From Effrenium voratum (Eukaryota; Sar; Dinophyceae; Suessiales; Symbiodiniaceae), in assembly GCA_963377175.1 (NCBI GenBank), contig CAUJNA010001424.1:632881-696880 (forward strand): a stretch of 64,000 bases of DNA, in the 5' to 3' direction. This document shows, piece after piece, positions 1 through 12,100 of this stretch. A program made the translations under genes and the position numbers. A model generated the notes under the pieces. It did no database searches. It worked only from the letters and a program-made list of their open reading frames with translations, and was not told the origin of the DNA. Position 1 is the stretch's first letter. Each line of letters begins with the position of its first letter.

Positions 1-42
1 CATCCATTTGCCACCGATTTTGATGTTCACTAGGGGTACCAG

Positions 43-122
43 GGGTTTTGACCCACAACCAAATATGGACCATTTCTCGTACTGGGAACGCCTGTTGGAG
101 CTGCTGCAAAGCGAAAGCTGCC
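43..122 (+). CDS. Exon 1: N-terminal region of glucan synthase
   Basis: The acceptor AG is at 41-42. The open frame reads [20 protein letters not shown] and continues to SESC. It ends in phase 1 before GCGCGTGAG, which joins in frame to exon 2 (also starting GC). A later GTGAGT at 127 is an alternative donor but breaks phase. No strong family motif is present; the exon is supported by codon character and phase. An in-frame ATG at 65 is probably not the start. Confidence 0.45.
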
Positions 123-3100
123 GCGCGTGAGTGAAAGGAATTCCGGTTGCAGTGGATTCCCAGTTGCCTGTATAGTAGCTTTGGTGCATTTTGCTTGCAT
201 GTTAGGACTTTAACATTTTGCCCACTAATGGGTTTTCCAATTAAGCCACTAAAAGTTAAACTTTTAGGGGAGCGGAAAGCAAGCGAGGTAGGTAACAAAC
301 ACAGCCTTTAAGAACCGAAAGGACAATCGCTTGCCTATCTGGGTAACTGGGATCTACTGGGGCTACAGTACAGACTCAGATTGTGGTTCGGCGCGCATTC
401 GGCGCCCTGGACAAAAACGACATGGGTGTGTCCCCTGCAGGACAGGGTGCGCCAGCTGTTGCGTTAGAACAAGGCAACCCTTTTGGGTAGAGAAAGCGCA
501 AGGAACACGACAGCGATTTTGAGCCTTCGCCTCTCACGATTCTTTCGAGCGCCTGCCTCATTTCCCCGGGGACTTGAAACTTGGAAGGATCATTTGGCTA
601 TGACTTTTTAGAGTTGGAAGCCACGTGGACATGAATCCCCATCCATTTCTGATGTCCAAAGGGTCTATCAAGATGTTGAAATTCGAGGGTAGACAAGAGC
701 GTTCGTTTTTTCCTGACCTGTCCACTCAAGTAACATATCATCTGAACAAATCCAGATCCGATCGAGTGATGTGCTAAGAACCCGATCGTCATGCCCAGGT
801 ACTGAACGCAAGGGCTGCTTGGCCGGAAGTGGTGACAAGGGTCAGTTTCGTTGGATTGAGAGCGACATGGCGGGGGACAGGGTGTTGGGTTGCCACTTTC
901 TCTAGTCTTCGGGAAACACGAGAACTCAATTCCCGGCAAGTCGCTGGGGCCCAGGTCCATGGGGGTCTCCTTCTTTTTTCTTGGGGGGGGGAGAGGGGTA
1001 TTTATAGGGGTGGCCAGGGTTGTGGGATCACTCGGGGTTTCTCCAACCACTCCCGTGGATGTTTTCGGGATTTCCCCTCATAGGGGTTAGTCTTTGGGGT
1101 TCGGCCCTTGTTGTCCCACAGATTCGTGGATTCCATTTCCCAGCCAACCACTTCCGTGGTGCTCACCCACTGGTGGCTTCCAGGCTGCTCCATGCGGAAC
1201 TTGCCGGGGGCAGATGACTGGGGGGTGCGGGCGGCCTTGGGCTTTGCGCGGCTGCAGCGGGCCTTTGACTTCCAACAGGAGTCGCTCCGTGCCGTCGCTT
1301 CAGGGCCTTTGGGCTTGCCCAGGGATACCACTGCCATGAAGGGAAGGACAACATGTAGGGGTTGTTGTTTTGGTGCCATTTGCTGGTTCCTTTTCTTTTC
1401 AAGAGGGAAATTAAAGGTGAGAAAAGTTTTAAAGACACACCCAAGAGTGTGTCTGAGGTCCAAGCCCAAAAGGACAGTACAGCATTGAGTGTGTTGAGTG
1501 GGTGGCTGAGTGGTCCGCAGCCCAGCAATGATCTGCGTCCTTTTTGGCGGAGGTTCTCCTCCAGATTTGCGGAGAAGTATATGGGAGATCCAAGGCAAAC
1601 CTCCCCCACGGTTTCTCTTTGGTTTCCAAACATGCTTTCCTCATCGCCCCCTATCAAGGGCACACCCAGTATGACGTGTCTTTGGTCTTTGCTCACCCCC
1701 CGGAAACGAGGGTGCGCAGGAAGGAAGAGGTTTACGGCAAGCCAACTGGACATGACCAAAGATTCAAAGAAGGAGGCCATTCAATGGATATTCCCCATGG
1801 AAATTGGGTTTGAGTCCTCTTTCTTCGATACCACGCCAGCCTGCGATTTGATTCGTTGGACCCCTACGACTGGTTGGCTTCCCTTTGGGGCCTCCTGGTG
1901 CAAAAGTCCTCGTAGGATGACTTCCAGTTTTCAGCAAGGTCTGGTTCAAGATCTGCACCAATTGAGCTCCATTGGCTGTACCATGCGGTCACGCCCCATG
2001 ATAAAGGTTTGATTTTTAGGCAATGCAGGTTGGTGAGTTTGATGCAGATGTCTTGTGTTCTACCCCTATAGCTGTGCGGTTTGCTTTTGGTTCCTATGAG
2101 CAAAACACATTCCAAGGGGCACCAGATCTAGGACACAGCAACACACGGCAACGGGAGGTGGAGATCTGTTTGAAGTCGCACCCCTCCTATGGTTCTTGGA
2201 GGTCAGCAACAAAGACCTACCAACTGTGGGAGTCAACGAGTTCGAAGCGGGGAATGATGTGGAAAGTCTTCAGCCAATGTGGGTCTGATAGAACCAACGT
2301 CGCAACCCCATAGAACAAACTGGGTCTTACCTTATCCTGTTATGGGAACCAAGCTGGAGGGGTCCAACAAATCTTGGGGTCCTCAAGCCCAAAGTGTGGG
2401 AGCCTCAGATGAATCCACTCCTGGTTGACGAATATGGGGTGTCCCCTTTTAGTGCGGAAAACCGCTTTGGAGGGAACAGTGCCTTGTTAGTAGGCTTCAT
2501 CACTCCAGGGTCAACAAAATTAGGTCCCCTCAGCTGCACCAGACCCCGTATGGGACTTGATTGCAGGATTCCGTGAAGAACCAGTTCGAGCACCTCATCA
2601 CCCTGTGGCGGTCCCACTGCTCGGTGAACGCGGACCGCATGAAGCAGGCAAACATCGGCCTGGAAAGCATGGAGGAGGCCTGGGGCTAGGGAGCAGACTT
2701 TGAGGCCACCCCCAAATGGAGGATTTGCTGACCCAAATTTACACGTCCCTTAGGCTTTTGGTTTGGTCATCTTTTGAGACTCGGAGTACCCCTGTCATTG
2801 CTGGCCTTGTCCTGGCCAAGGCATCAGTGTAAAGGCTTCAGAGACTTTGCTCGTGTACAACAGCTAAACCAGGAGTCTGAAAACTTCCATGGAATCGCCT
2901 GAGAGAGTGTAGGTGGTGATTCTTCATGTGGCTTTGACCCATTTGTTACGAGGTTGTCTCAGTATGACTCATGTCCGCTTCAATGCCAATATTGCGCCAA
3001 TGAGAGTATGGTCGTGGAAAGCAAGTGTTTGGTTTTTCTTCTTCTGAAGAAGAACGACAACAACTCCCTTCAAAATGACAAAGTACTCATAAGGATGGGA

Positions 3101-6100
3101 ATCCGCCTTGCAAGGGCCCTGTCCGTTCCCAGAATGGTCCCATTGGAAGAGCTTGTCCCAATCGGTTGAACTTCAACGAAACCATGCGGGCGCTCTGAAC
3201 GTTTTGCGGCTAAATCCACACCCAAAGGAAACCGAATTCCATTTAAATCCCTATTTGAGTGTGTCCTGTGGGGCTCCCCAAAATGGTGTTCCCTTTACTG
3301 TCCCTTTACCGCCCCTTTTGGGGAACTCAACCACTAGGTCCCCCAAAAAAGGTTCCCCTACTAAAATAGGCTACAGACAAAAAATCGGGTACCCTATTCT
3401 ACCCTCTCAAATCTGGAGGACCTAGGCTAAGACATATCCATTTTCAACCTCCGGCTCAGCTTCCGCCCCGCCAGAAGCTGGTGCTGCATGGACTGCAGGA
3501 GCTCTACGAGGAGGGAATTCTGCCGGCGCCAAATCTGGCTGGTGCTCAGTTCCGGGTTTTGGAATAATTACTGGTTTTTGAGGGTTCCCTAGGTTAAGGG
3601 CTTCAAGAACCCGTACAAATGCCGTGTTAACCGTTTTTGGGGTGTTTCCCTTACCTAGGGCAGCAAGAACCCCTAAAAATGTTGTATGTGTTTTTTGTTT
3701 CCCCCCCCCCCCCTTCTTTTCTTCTTCTGAGGTATGACATGTTCATGAGTTTTTGTGGCTCCTGGTAAAGGAAATCATAGCCCCATAGCCTTCCCTGCTG
3801 CGCCAGCTCCAAATGCTCGGCGCAGAAATGTCCCGGCAGATGTGGCTGACGCTTTTTTTTTCTCGTTTGGGGGGGACCAGTCCCGGAGAAGGTCAACTTC
3901 AGCTTAATCCGACAAACCCTACGACAGGAACCCACAATAATCATACTGCAACTTACAATTCCCTATAACCCTTAGTTGGTGGTTTGGATTTGAAATCCCC
4001 TGGTTCTTGCAAACGGAAAACTACCTCCTAACCACCACACAACCAATCCAAACCACCAATTAGATGGAAGCTGATCTTTGGGAGTCTTTTTGAGGCTCGG
4101 TACCCGTTTTGGGCGTTTCAAAACCAACGGCAAAAACACTGTTCCTGAGGGGAAACGTTGGCAGTTTTGAGCTGGTTGGAATGTCACTTTCTTGCTGGTG
4201 TTCAGTCGGTCATCCCGAGTCCGGGTTTTGGGAATGAACCGGAAGGGGATTCCCTTAAAGAAAACCAAATCGGGGATTGCTTTTTCTCGGGGTCATTCCA
4301 ATTCTGATTCCCTGCCTATCGAACAAGCAAGATAAACACATTTCCAGTGGATCCCAGTACTCTGTAAGGGAGCCCCCCCAAAAAGAAAGAAGAAAGAAAG
4401 AAACAACCGAAAATGGGGAGACGGACGGTGGGAAGCGTTTCCCTCGGTTACCGACCGAGTTGTGTTCCCATGTCGCGGCCTTTCCGGGCGCCGCTTTCTT
4501 CGAGTTTCGCTCGGAGGACCTGCTCTGCGGGTTCCGCGCCTGGCGCCGGGAGTTCCGGAAGTTCCACAAGGACCGCAGGGATCGAGCCGATTGTTCGCGT
4601 TTTTTTCCTCGGACCCCAAAAGCCGAGACCTTCAATTAAATAAGTCGGGTCGTCAGATGGCCATGAAAAAGCAAGATAATAGGTGGACTCATGTAACCAT
4701 TACCTGAGTTTTACCTGCGTTTCATCATTTAACTTGGGTCAGGCGTTCTTAGGGGTTGAAGCCCTGGGGCGGCGTTCGTCGAGTTATCCTAAGGTTGTCA
4801 AGGGTTTTAGTGGGATCTCCCAGCATGGGGCCCTTTTGTGGCACACTTGGCAACCAACTGGACTTAGGAGGTTTGGCGTTTGCCAACTGGACTTCGGATT
4901 GGCTTTTGTGGAGCACAGCTGGACTTGTGCAGCCCGAGAATTGACGTGGGGTGTTTGTGTGTGTGTGTGTGTGTGTGTGTGGGGGGCACTTTGAAAGCAA
5001 CAGGATGATGATAGCTAACGGTTCGGGGTTTTGCCATATTAATCAAGGGGTTGCAATCCAACTAATCAAAGAGTACAGACCAGCTACCTTTAAATGTTCT
5101 CTGAACGACTCTATTTGGGAACATGGGGAACTCTGTAAAATTCAAACAGCTAAACAACTGTTTGCTGTGGTTGGCAGTGGTTGGCCCAAAAAAACGCCAT
5201 GTTAACGCAATGTACCAGGGTGTTATAACTCTGCTGTACCATTCCGTTTACACGGATTTCACCCGGAGCTGAGTTGGGCAATCTCAATTGCAGCCAAATG
5301 ACTCGATCAAATGTTTGATGAGCTGCACCATGGACATTTGAAGAGACATGTTTACAGGGTAGCACTAGCAACTAAGACTTGGTCCTAAGCATCCAGCACG
5401 TTTTCTCGTTGTTGTTCGGTGTTGCTTGTTTTAGTGGGTTGTTACTTTGCTACTTGTCTTCTGCCAAGGATTGGAATATAGATCAGGAGCTTTAGGATTC
5501 CGGGTGGATCTAGTTGATAGCAGGGAGCCAGCAATTTTACCTCTAGGTTTTACATGATGGAGCCCGACTGGTTATTTGATTCCACTCGGGGACAAAAACA
5601 CTGGGCTTCTCTCCAGATACCTATGGGTGTCCCCCAATGACAAAGCAGTCACGATGCGAATCCCGCTTTGATATCTCAGATTGCGGGTTCGACTAAACCC
5701 TGGTTGACTAAGAGTGCGTCTATACTAGATACAAATGCATATGGGCGTGCCTTGTTTCAGGAGACACCAAACTGGTGGTTGTTCGTTTGGTGTCCATTTC
5801 AACATACAATAAACAGGCGCTTTCAAAGCACAAACATACATATATATATATATATAATATAGTCATACATATACAGACATACATAGATGCATATATATAT
5901 ATAGAGGTATATATATATATATATAATTTATGCAATATATGTACATACCATTCTCTATATATAATCTATATTTAGATGTCCTCTGGCCACACGGCCAAGG
6001 AAACGCCGCACTTTCTAGACTCCGTGTCCACGCCCGTGGCCACACCTGTCCCGTCAGTCGAGGCCCAGGCGGGCTCGTGGAGTCCGAGGTTTGGGTTGTG

Positions 6101-9100
6101 TGAAAGGGACAACAATTGAGGGGTCCTCTATTTTCAGACAAACCAATTGCTGGGCAAGGGTTCTTTTCTTAGAACCAGTTGTGTTTTTGTTTTTTTTTTG
6201 ATTGTTTTTTGGGGGGGAGGTTGTTTCGCTTTTCTTGGCTCACCAGAAATTGTGGCTTGTGCAGGCTTTTGGTGGGTGGCTTTTGCTCCGCACTCTGAGC
6301 ATCACTGGCAAGTGGCCTCTAAACACCCGTAACCCAACCTTCAACCAACCCTAACCCCACCCTACAACCCACTCCAAGCCAATCCCAAGCCCGCCCTAAA
6401 CCCTAAACCAACCCGAAACCTAGCGATTTGATTTGTATCTTTGAGTTTGCCCGCAACTCCACCCTAAACCAACCCTAAACCGGCCCAAACCCACACCTTG
6501 CTCGGTGTTGCGTTGCACTCGGCTGCGTTGTAGCAAACAGACACAGACAGACCCAGACAGACCCAGACAGACACAGACAGACACAGACAGACAGCCAGAC
6601 ACAAACAGACAGACACAATTACAGACACAGACACAGACACAGACACAGACACAGACACAAACACAGACACAGACACGACACAGACACAAAGAGACAGATA
6701 GACAGACAGACAAATAGACGCAGACAGATAGACAGACAGACAGATAGACAGACAGAGAAACAGACACCAGAGACAGAGAGACCAACAGACTTGACAACTT
6801 GCCGAGACTGCAGCAATGATGTGTCCTGAAGTGAGTGCATGTGGCTAGCAGCTTTGGCTCAATGATGTTCAATGCCTTGCAACATACCACGTGCTGCAAC
6901 ACGTTGCAGACGATGCCCTTTGTGCTACCGTCCTAGTTGCGCCTTTGTGTTGTCAGCCCAAAAGCCAGCATATCGTTGCTTCAGCCAGACAGCCAGACTG
7001 TTTCTGCTTGAAGGCTTGGCAGCTGCTTTACATTTGGACCCGCGATTTGCGCCAATGGAATGAGACAGCTTGCTTTTTAGCATCAACTCTACTTTAGACC
7101 AACCCTAAGCCAGCCCTGCAGCCATTTTCAGCCCAAACCCGAAATCAACTCTACGCCAACTGCAAACCTAGAATTCCATTTGTGTCCTTTTTGATCTTAC
7201 GAAGAGGGCCGCGCGATCTTCACAGTTGAAAAGCAGGACATCTCGGTGAACCATGGTTTTGACCAAGTGAAGGGAGGGCTGGGCACTTCTGTACTTGCGT
7301 CTGCCTTTGAGGAGGTAAAACAGTTTTTGTGCGTGTTTTTTCGTTGTTTGAAAGAGAAACCAGACAGAACTCCGACTCTGTTGGGGGTTCCCCGAAACGC
7401 CAACGCACCGCAAGGGAAAATCTCGGCCAACTCCTTAGGTGCGTTGGTGCAAGATGGAGGAGAGCGACCAGCGTGTGCGCAGCGTCGCCGAGCGCTACGT
7501 GAAGTTGGAGGACTCGAACTCGCGCCCAAGCCCCTGATTTCCCTCTCAAGGAATCAAAGCCCAAGGATCCCGTTTCAATGCCGAAGCTTCTGGTGCTTTT
7601 CCATGCTGAAAAAAAATCGGGCACCTGCAACCTGCATGCACCCCTGAAATGGGTTCCTCTACCCAACAAGTTGGGTAGATGAGCCTAGTTTTAGGGGGCA
7701 TGGAGACTCCAGCTTTGGATGGGTATTGTGGTGGACAACATACCAGCCCTGGTTTTCGCGGGTTGCTGTTTTGAAGGGAAGTGGACACGCCGGCAAGAAC
7801 GACTCCGACGAGAACAAGGATCACATTCGATAAAGAACGTGAAGCAACTCAGGAACTTGCTCCCAGTGCGCGTTGCGGCCACGTCGCTCTGTTTTGGTTC
7901 GCTGCTTCTCTTAAGTCGAAACAAACGCACAACTTGCAGCACACCACTGGTTCGGGGTTCATACCGACACAATCACTGATCAACGACTCCTGAAGCAAGC
8001 AAAGACCTGCCAAGTTGTTCACAGGCAATCTGAGGAATGACTGCCTGGTACCAGAAGAAAATCAATTTGCGAATGGTGATTTTCCAAACTTCCAGTTTTC
8101 CAACAAGGCCTCTTCATAGGAAATGGTTGTTTTGGATACCACCATTTGTAACCGGTTGCTTCCCGTCTCTGAGCAAGCTGGTGGCGTCGGTTCATGCATT
8201 TAGCATCAGCGTTTGGAACACTTGAGTGTCAGATCCAAACGCTGTCTCTTCATGCTTGGTTGGGTTTGGGCTTTGGCGTGACCGCGCGTAGGAAGTGGCC
8301 ATGTTCCTGCTGGTTTGGGGCGAAGCTGGCCACGCCGCCGCGCTTGCTCCGACTCGGCTTGCCCGCTAAAGTTGACCCCAGAAACATCAACCCCAGTTTC
8401 TTAGTTGGGGCGTGTTCCCCGCCAAAAGTGGTCTGATTCCTCACTACACCCCCCGAACAAACCGGGGTTGAATGTGGGGTTCAACTAAACCCAGGGACAC
8501 CCCCCTACTCCTAAACTGGGGTTCATCAATATGGGGTCAACATTTAGTGTATTTCGGGTGAGGCAACCTCCGCTTCATGCCGGAGATGCTGTACTTCATC
8601 ATGCACCTCATGCTGGAGGCCACGCCTCCCTGCGAGGCTGGGCGTGTTCGAAAATCCCCCCCAATTTGGGTGCGTGGGTTTGAGGGCTTCCACTCAAAGT
8701 GGTGTTCGGGTTGATTTTGAATTGAATCGCTTTTCCAAAACAAAGGCCATGACAGATCTTCTTGATGGAAAAAGGGCAATTGTTGAGGTAGAAAGCAAGG
8801 ACATGCCTGTCATTGTGCTTACCTTGAGGGGTGATCTTTGGGTTGACCTTCAACCTTGTTGGCAGGCCCTTTGGGGTTCAAGAAGGGAACCGTGAGCTTT
8901 GATTCAAATCGGATGTGAGTTTCACAACGCGCAAGTCAGATGCAGTTGCGGGGTGTCCGTAGATCCGGAAAAGAGCCGAGGTTCGGTCGGTGCCACGTTC
9001 AGGTGAGAAAGGGTGTCAGCAACGTCTTCCTCGCGAAAATCGTGCGACCCATCTATCATGCATCCTGGACTGCAAGAGTGGGAGCCCATGAGTGTGAGCT

Positions 9101-12100
9101 ACCCCCAATCCATCAACCTGAGGTCTCCTCTAAAACTCTACTCCTACTTTATATAGGTTCGGGTAAACTAGGTATGAAACATCGTCATATCTGAACCAGA
9201 AAGTATGTATTCTGGAGTACCCCAGGCGTGGGCCAAGTAACACAAGCTAGTTTGAACCTTTTCCTCAAAGACCTCTGGTGCCATGGGCACTTGTGGGAGC
9301 CCGGCTCAAGTCAAAGGGATGTTTGCCCATCGGAGGCTTCCCAAGATTTGAAATTCGATTGATTCCTAGGCAACGGTTTCCTGTTGGTTTGCCTTTGTCC
9401 AAACAGGGGGGGCACATATTGGGGGGATTTTTCTCTCTAAACCAGCCCGGACAAGGGTACCCTAACAACACACAGGACCTTGCCACTGCCTTCCTTTGTC
9501 AAAACAATTGCAGCTTGGTACTTGGCTGACTGGACGCTGAGATATGTGCAAGCTGCAACTTGAATTCCGCTGATTCGAGGTGGCTTTATGTAACACACGC
9601 CAATAATTTCGTTTGATGGGTTTGGCTGAGCTTTGATCACACCCTCTCCAGCCAGTCCAGCTATTTAATTTTAGGTGAAACACCCCTTTTCTTCTCGGCT
9701 CGAAGACAAAACCACAACTTGTTTAGCGGCTCTGGTTTCGTGTCTCAAAGACACAATTGAACCCCGGAACGCTGGCAAGGGGACCCTGCAAATGCAAGCA
9801 GCCGACCTATGACTATTCACATGCGTGTGTGTCAAGATAGGGTAATTACTCCAAAATCAATTGCTTTCCGTTGGTTTCCCTGTAAACTCCAAAAACCAGC
9901 AGCTCCAAGAACGACACCCCACTTGGGTCGACTCCTTGAATATCAGGTGGTACTCGCAAGGTTCCAAGTCCATAGGGCCTGCCCTATGGAACAAGATTCC
10001 TATCACAGTGCAGATGGTTCGCAATGCAGGTCCCATGGGCCTCTTCGATTCCAGCTTTGGCAGTATCAGAACTTCACATTGTGTACGTCTATTTGGGTGT
10101 TTCTATACAACGTGGGTGTGTTAGTTGTTTATATTTTCACCTTTCTCTGCAGGTTCGTGACCATAGGTGCCGCTTCTAGGTCAGTCTAGTTGAAACATAG
10201 ACAGATTCTGTTTCAATTGTCGAACCTTTTACCGCCAAAAGGCCTCCCAGGCTCATGTTTGTAGCGCGGTGTTCTAAAGGGACACCATTCTGTGCACCCA
10301 TTCTTTCAACACTTCGCTGGAATTGTGGCAATTCCATTTTCTGAGAAGAAGGATCTCGGAAGGGGGAGAACAGCTTGAATTTGCCAGGTCCGCTATTTAG
10401 ATGTTCTCTCTTAGCTATTCAAGGGTGTATACCTAGGGGTAAGAATCCATACCTCGAAAATCAGTACATGAAACGCCCTTTGATTGGTGGTTTGGCAGGG
10501 ATACTCCTAGACACCAGTTGGACAGCGCTACAGAAACTTGACCAAGCATCCATGAAACATATCGACCTGTAGGATTTCCAAACCGTTTCTTAGAGAAACC
10601 ATTCGGAAGCGCGTGTTATTTTGTTTGTATGTGTTAATATAGGAATTTGGACCCCAACAAGTCCGGGCTATGCTTTGCGCGCTACACCAACCTAAGCCAG
10701 GGCAACTCCGCCTCAAACAAATGTGGGTCTGTCATTTTTGATGGTACTTTGTGTTTTGTAGTTTCAGCATCAACAACAAGGAAAACCACAATTGTTTGGG
10801 GTCCACTAAGAGACAGACCACATATGAATATATATATATATAAATACCCATATGAGCAGCGTTTTTTAATCAAATGAAAGGGTTTATACAAAAAGGGAAC
10901 TGCATGTACTTTGCGGAGGCAATCCTGGTTGGGGGCGCAGGCTCGCGTAGGCTTCAGCGCGTAGGCTGTTGTGTCACCCCTCGCGTAGGCTTTTCGCGTA
11001 GGCGTTTGTTGAACAAATCATGACTCAGTGCTGTTTGCCAAGTATAAATGAATTTGCTTCTTTTGCCTTCCTTCTGTTTGTTCTGGAGTCTTCGCGTAGG
11101 CTCCGCGTAAGCCCCGCGTAGGCATTCGCGTAGGCTTTCAAGGCATTTTGGGTACATAGACCTTTTCTGGCAGCGAGATCCTTGGACAGATGCGGGCTTC
11201 TCACTTGTACTGCAATTCTGATCTTAGAGCCGGAGCTGCCAAAACTGCACTTGTACTGAAAAGTTGCGATTTTCCAGCTGTAGCTGCCACAGTGCACTTT
11301 GACACTTGAACTCAACATTTGCCCGCGTAGGCATTCGCGTAGGCACCTGGAAGCTGACTTGTGCTCGCGTAGGGACCCCTCGCAGGCCGCGTAGGTTTGC
11401 GTAGGCCTTCGCGTAGGCATGCAAGTAGCGTATAGGGCTCGAACCACCAAAAAAAATATGGGTTCCTCTGAAAATTCGGGATTCCCATTTCGGTTTCTCC
11501 TCAACCAATCCCACCAAAACAAAGATCCTTCCACAAAAGAAACACACTCATGTTTGTTCTCCCTGAACATCTCTTGGGTGAACCCTTTTGGTTTGCTTTC
11601 TCGTGGGGAAACCCAAAGGTAAATCACCGGTTTAGTCACTTTCCTATACAAACCTTGAAAACTCGCCATGTTCTTTTTTGGGGGGTGGTTCCTTTAAAGG
11701 AGCGGGGAAACCCGCAGGAAATCGACCGGAAGAGGGGGGGTTCCTTCTAAGAGCCGCAGGTGGTCTTCGAGGAGCACTACAAGGAGGTGAAGCTCGCAGG
11801 CACTGAGGCCACGCCGGAGCAGAGCCGCAAGGACCGGCCAATCGATCCCTGGACCCTTGGTGGTTCCCAGCCATCTGGCCCCTTAGCTCTTTAGCTTGGG
11901 GTTTAGAGGTCTTTTTCATTTAACCAAAAGTCAAACTTTGAGCAGGAGTTCTGAGGACAGCCCAGAAACCAACCACCAGGGTGTGGTACTCTTTCTTCAT
12001 TTTTTTGCCAACCCGAAACAAATGAAGTTGTCTCAAAGGAATCGGATTTCAAGAATGGCCTATCGGCCTTTCCTGGCTTCCCTTTAAAACCAGCCAACAG

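Larger units (their letters stand above)
4571..7459 (+). other. Intron 5, repeat-rich
   Basis: Holds (TG)n, AT microsatellites, the telomere-like tract and the CAGACA array. 5000-5830 and 6800-7450 show nothing recognisable. Confidence 0.6.

Noticed and set aside
1362..2012. 216-codon plus-strand open frame
   Set aside because: Lies between exons 2 and 3, whose join aligns without a gap to the family. No motif seen.
5650..5720. tRNA-like T-arm (GCGGGTTCGA)
   Set aside because: No acceptor stem, D-arm or anticodon arm could be formed around it by hand.
6420..6902. 160-codon minus-strand frame rich in CVCVSVSL
   Set aside because: Translation of the CAGACA microsatellite.
8940..9194. 84-codon open frame as an independent small gene
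   Set aside because: Its middle contains the KIVRPIYH motif and joins exons 8 and 10. It is exon 9 plus flanking intron, not a separate gene.
10944..11419. CRISPR-like array
   Set aside because: The repeat is only 9 bases with irregular spacing and a eukaryotic intron context; no cas genes.
11025..11669. 214-codon minus-strand open frame
   Set aside because: Runs through the CGCGTAGGC repeat cluster and gives repeated LREC/AYA peptides; an artefact of the repeat.
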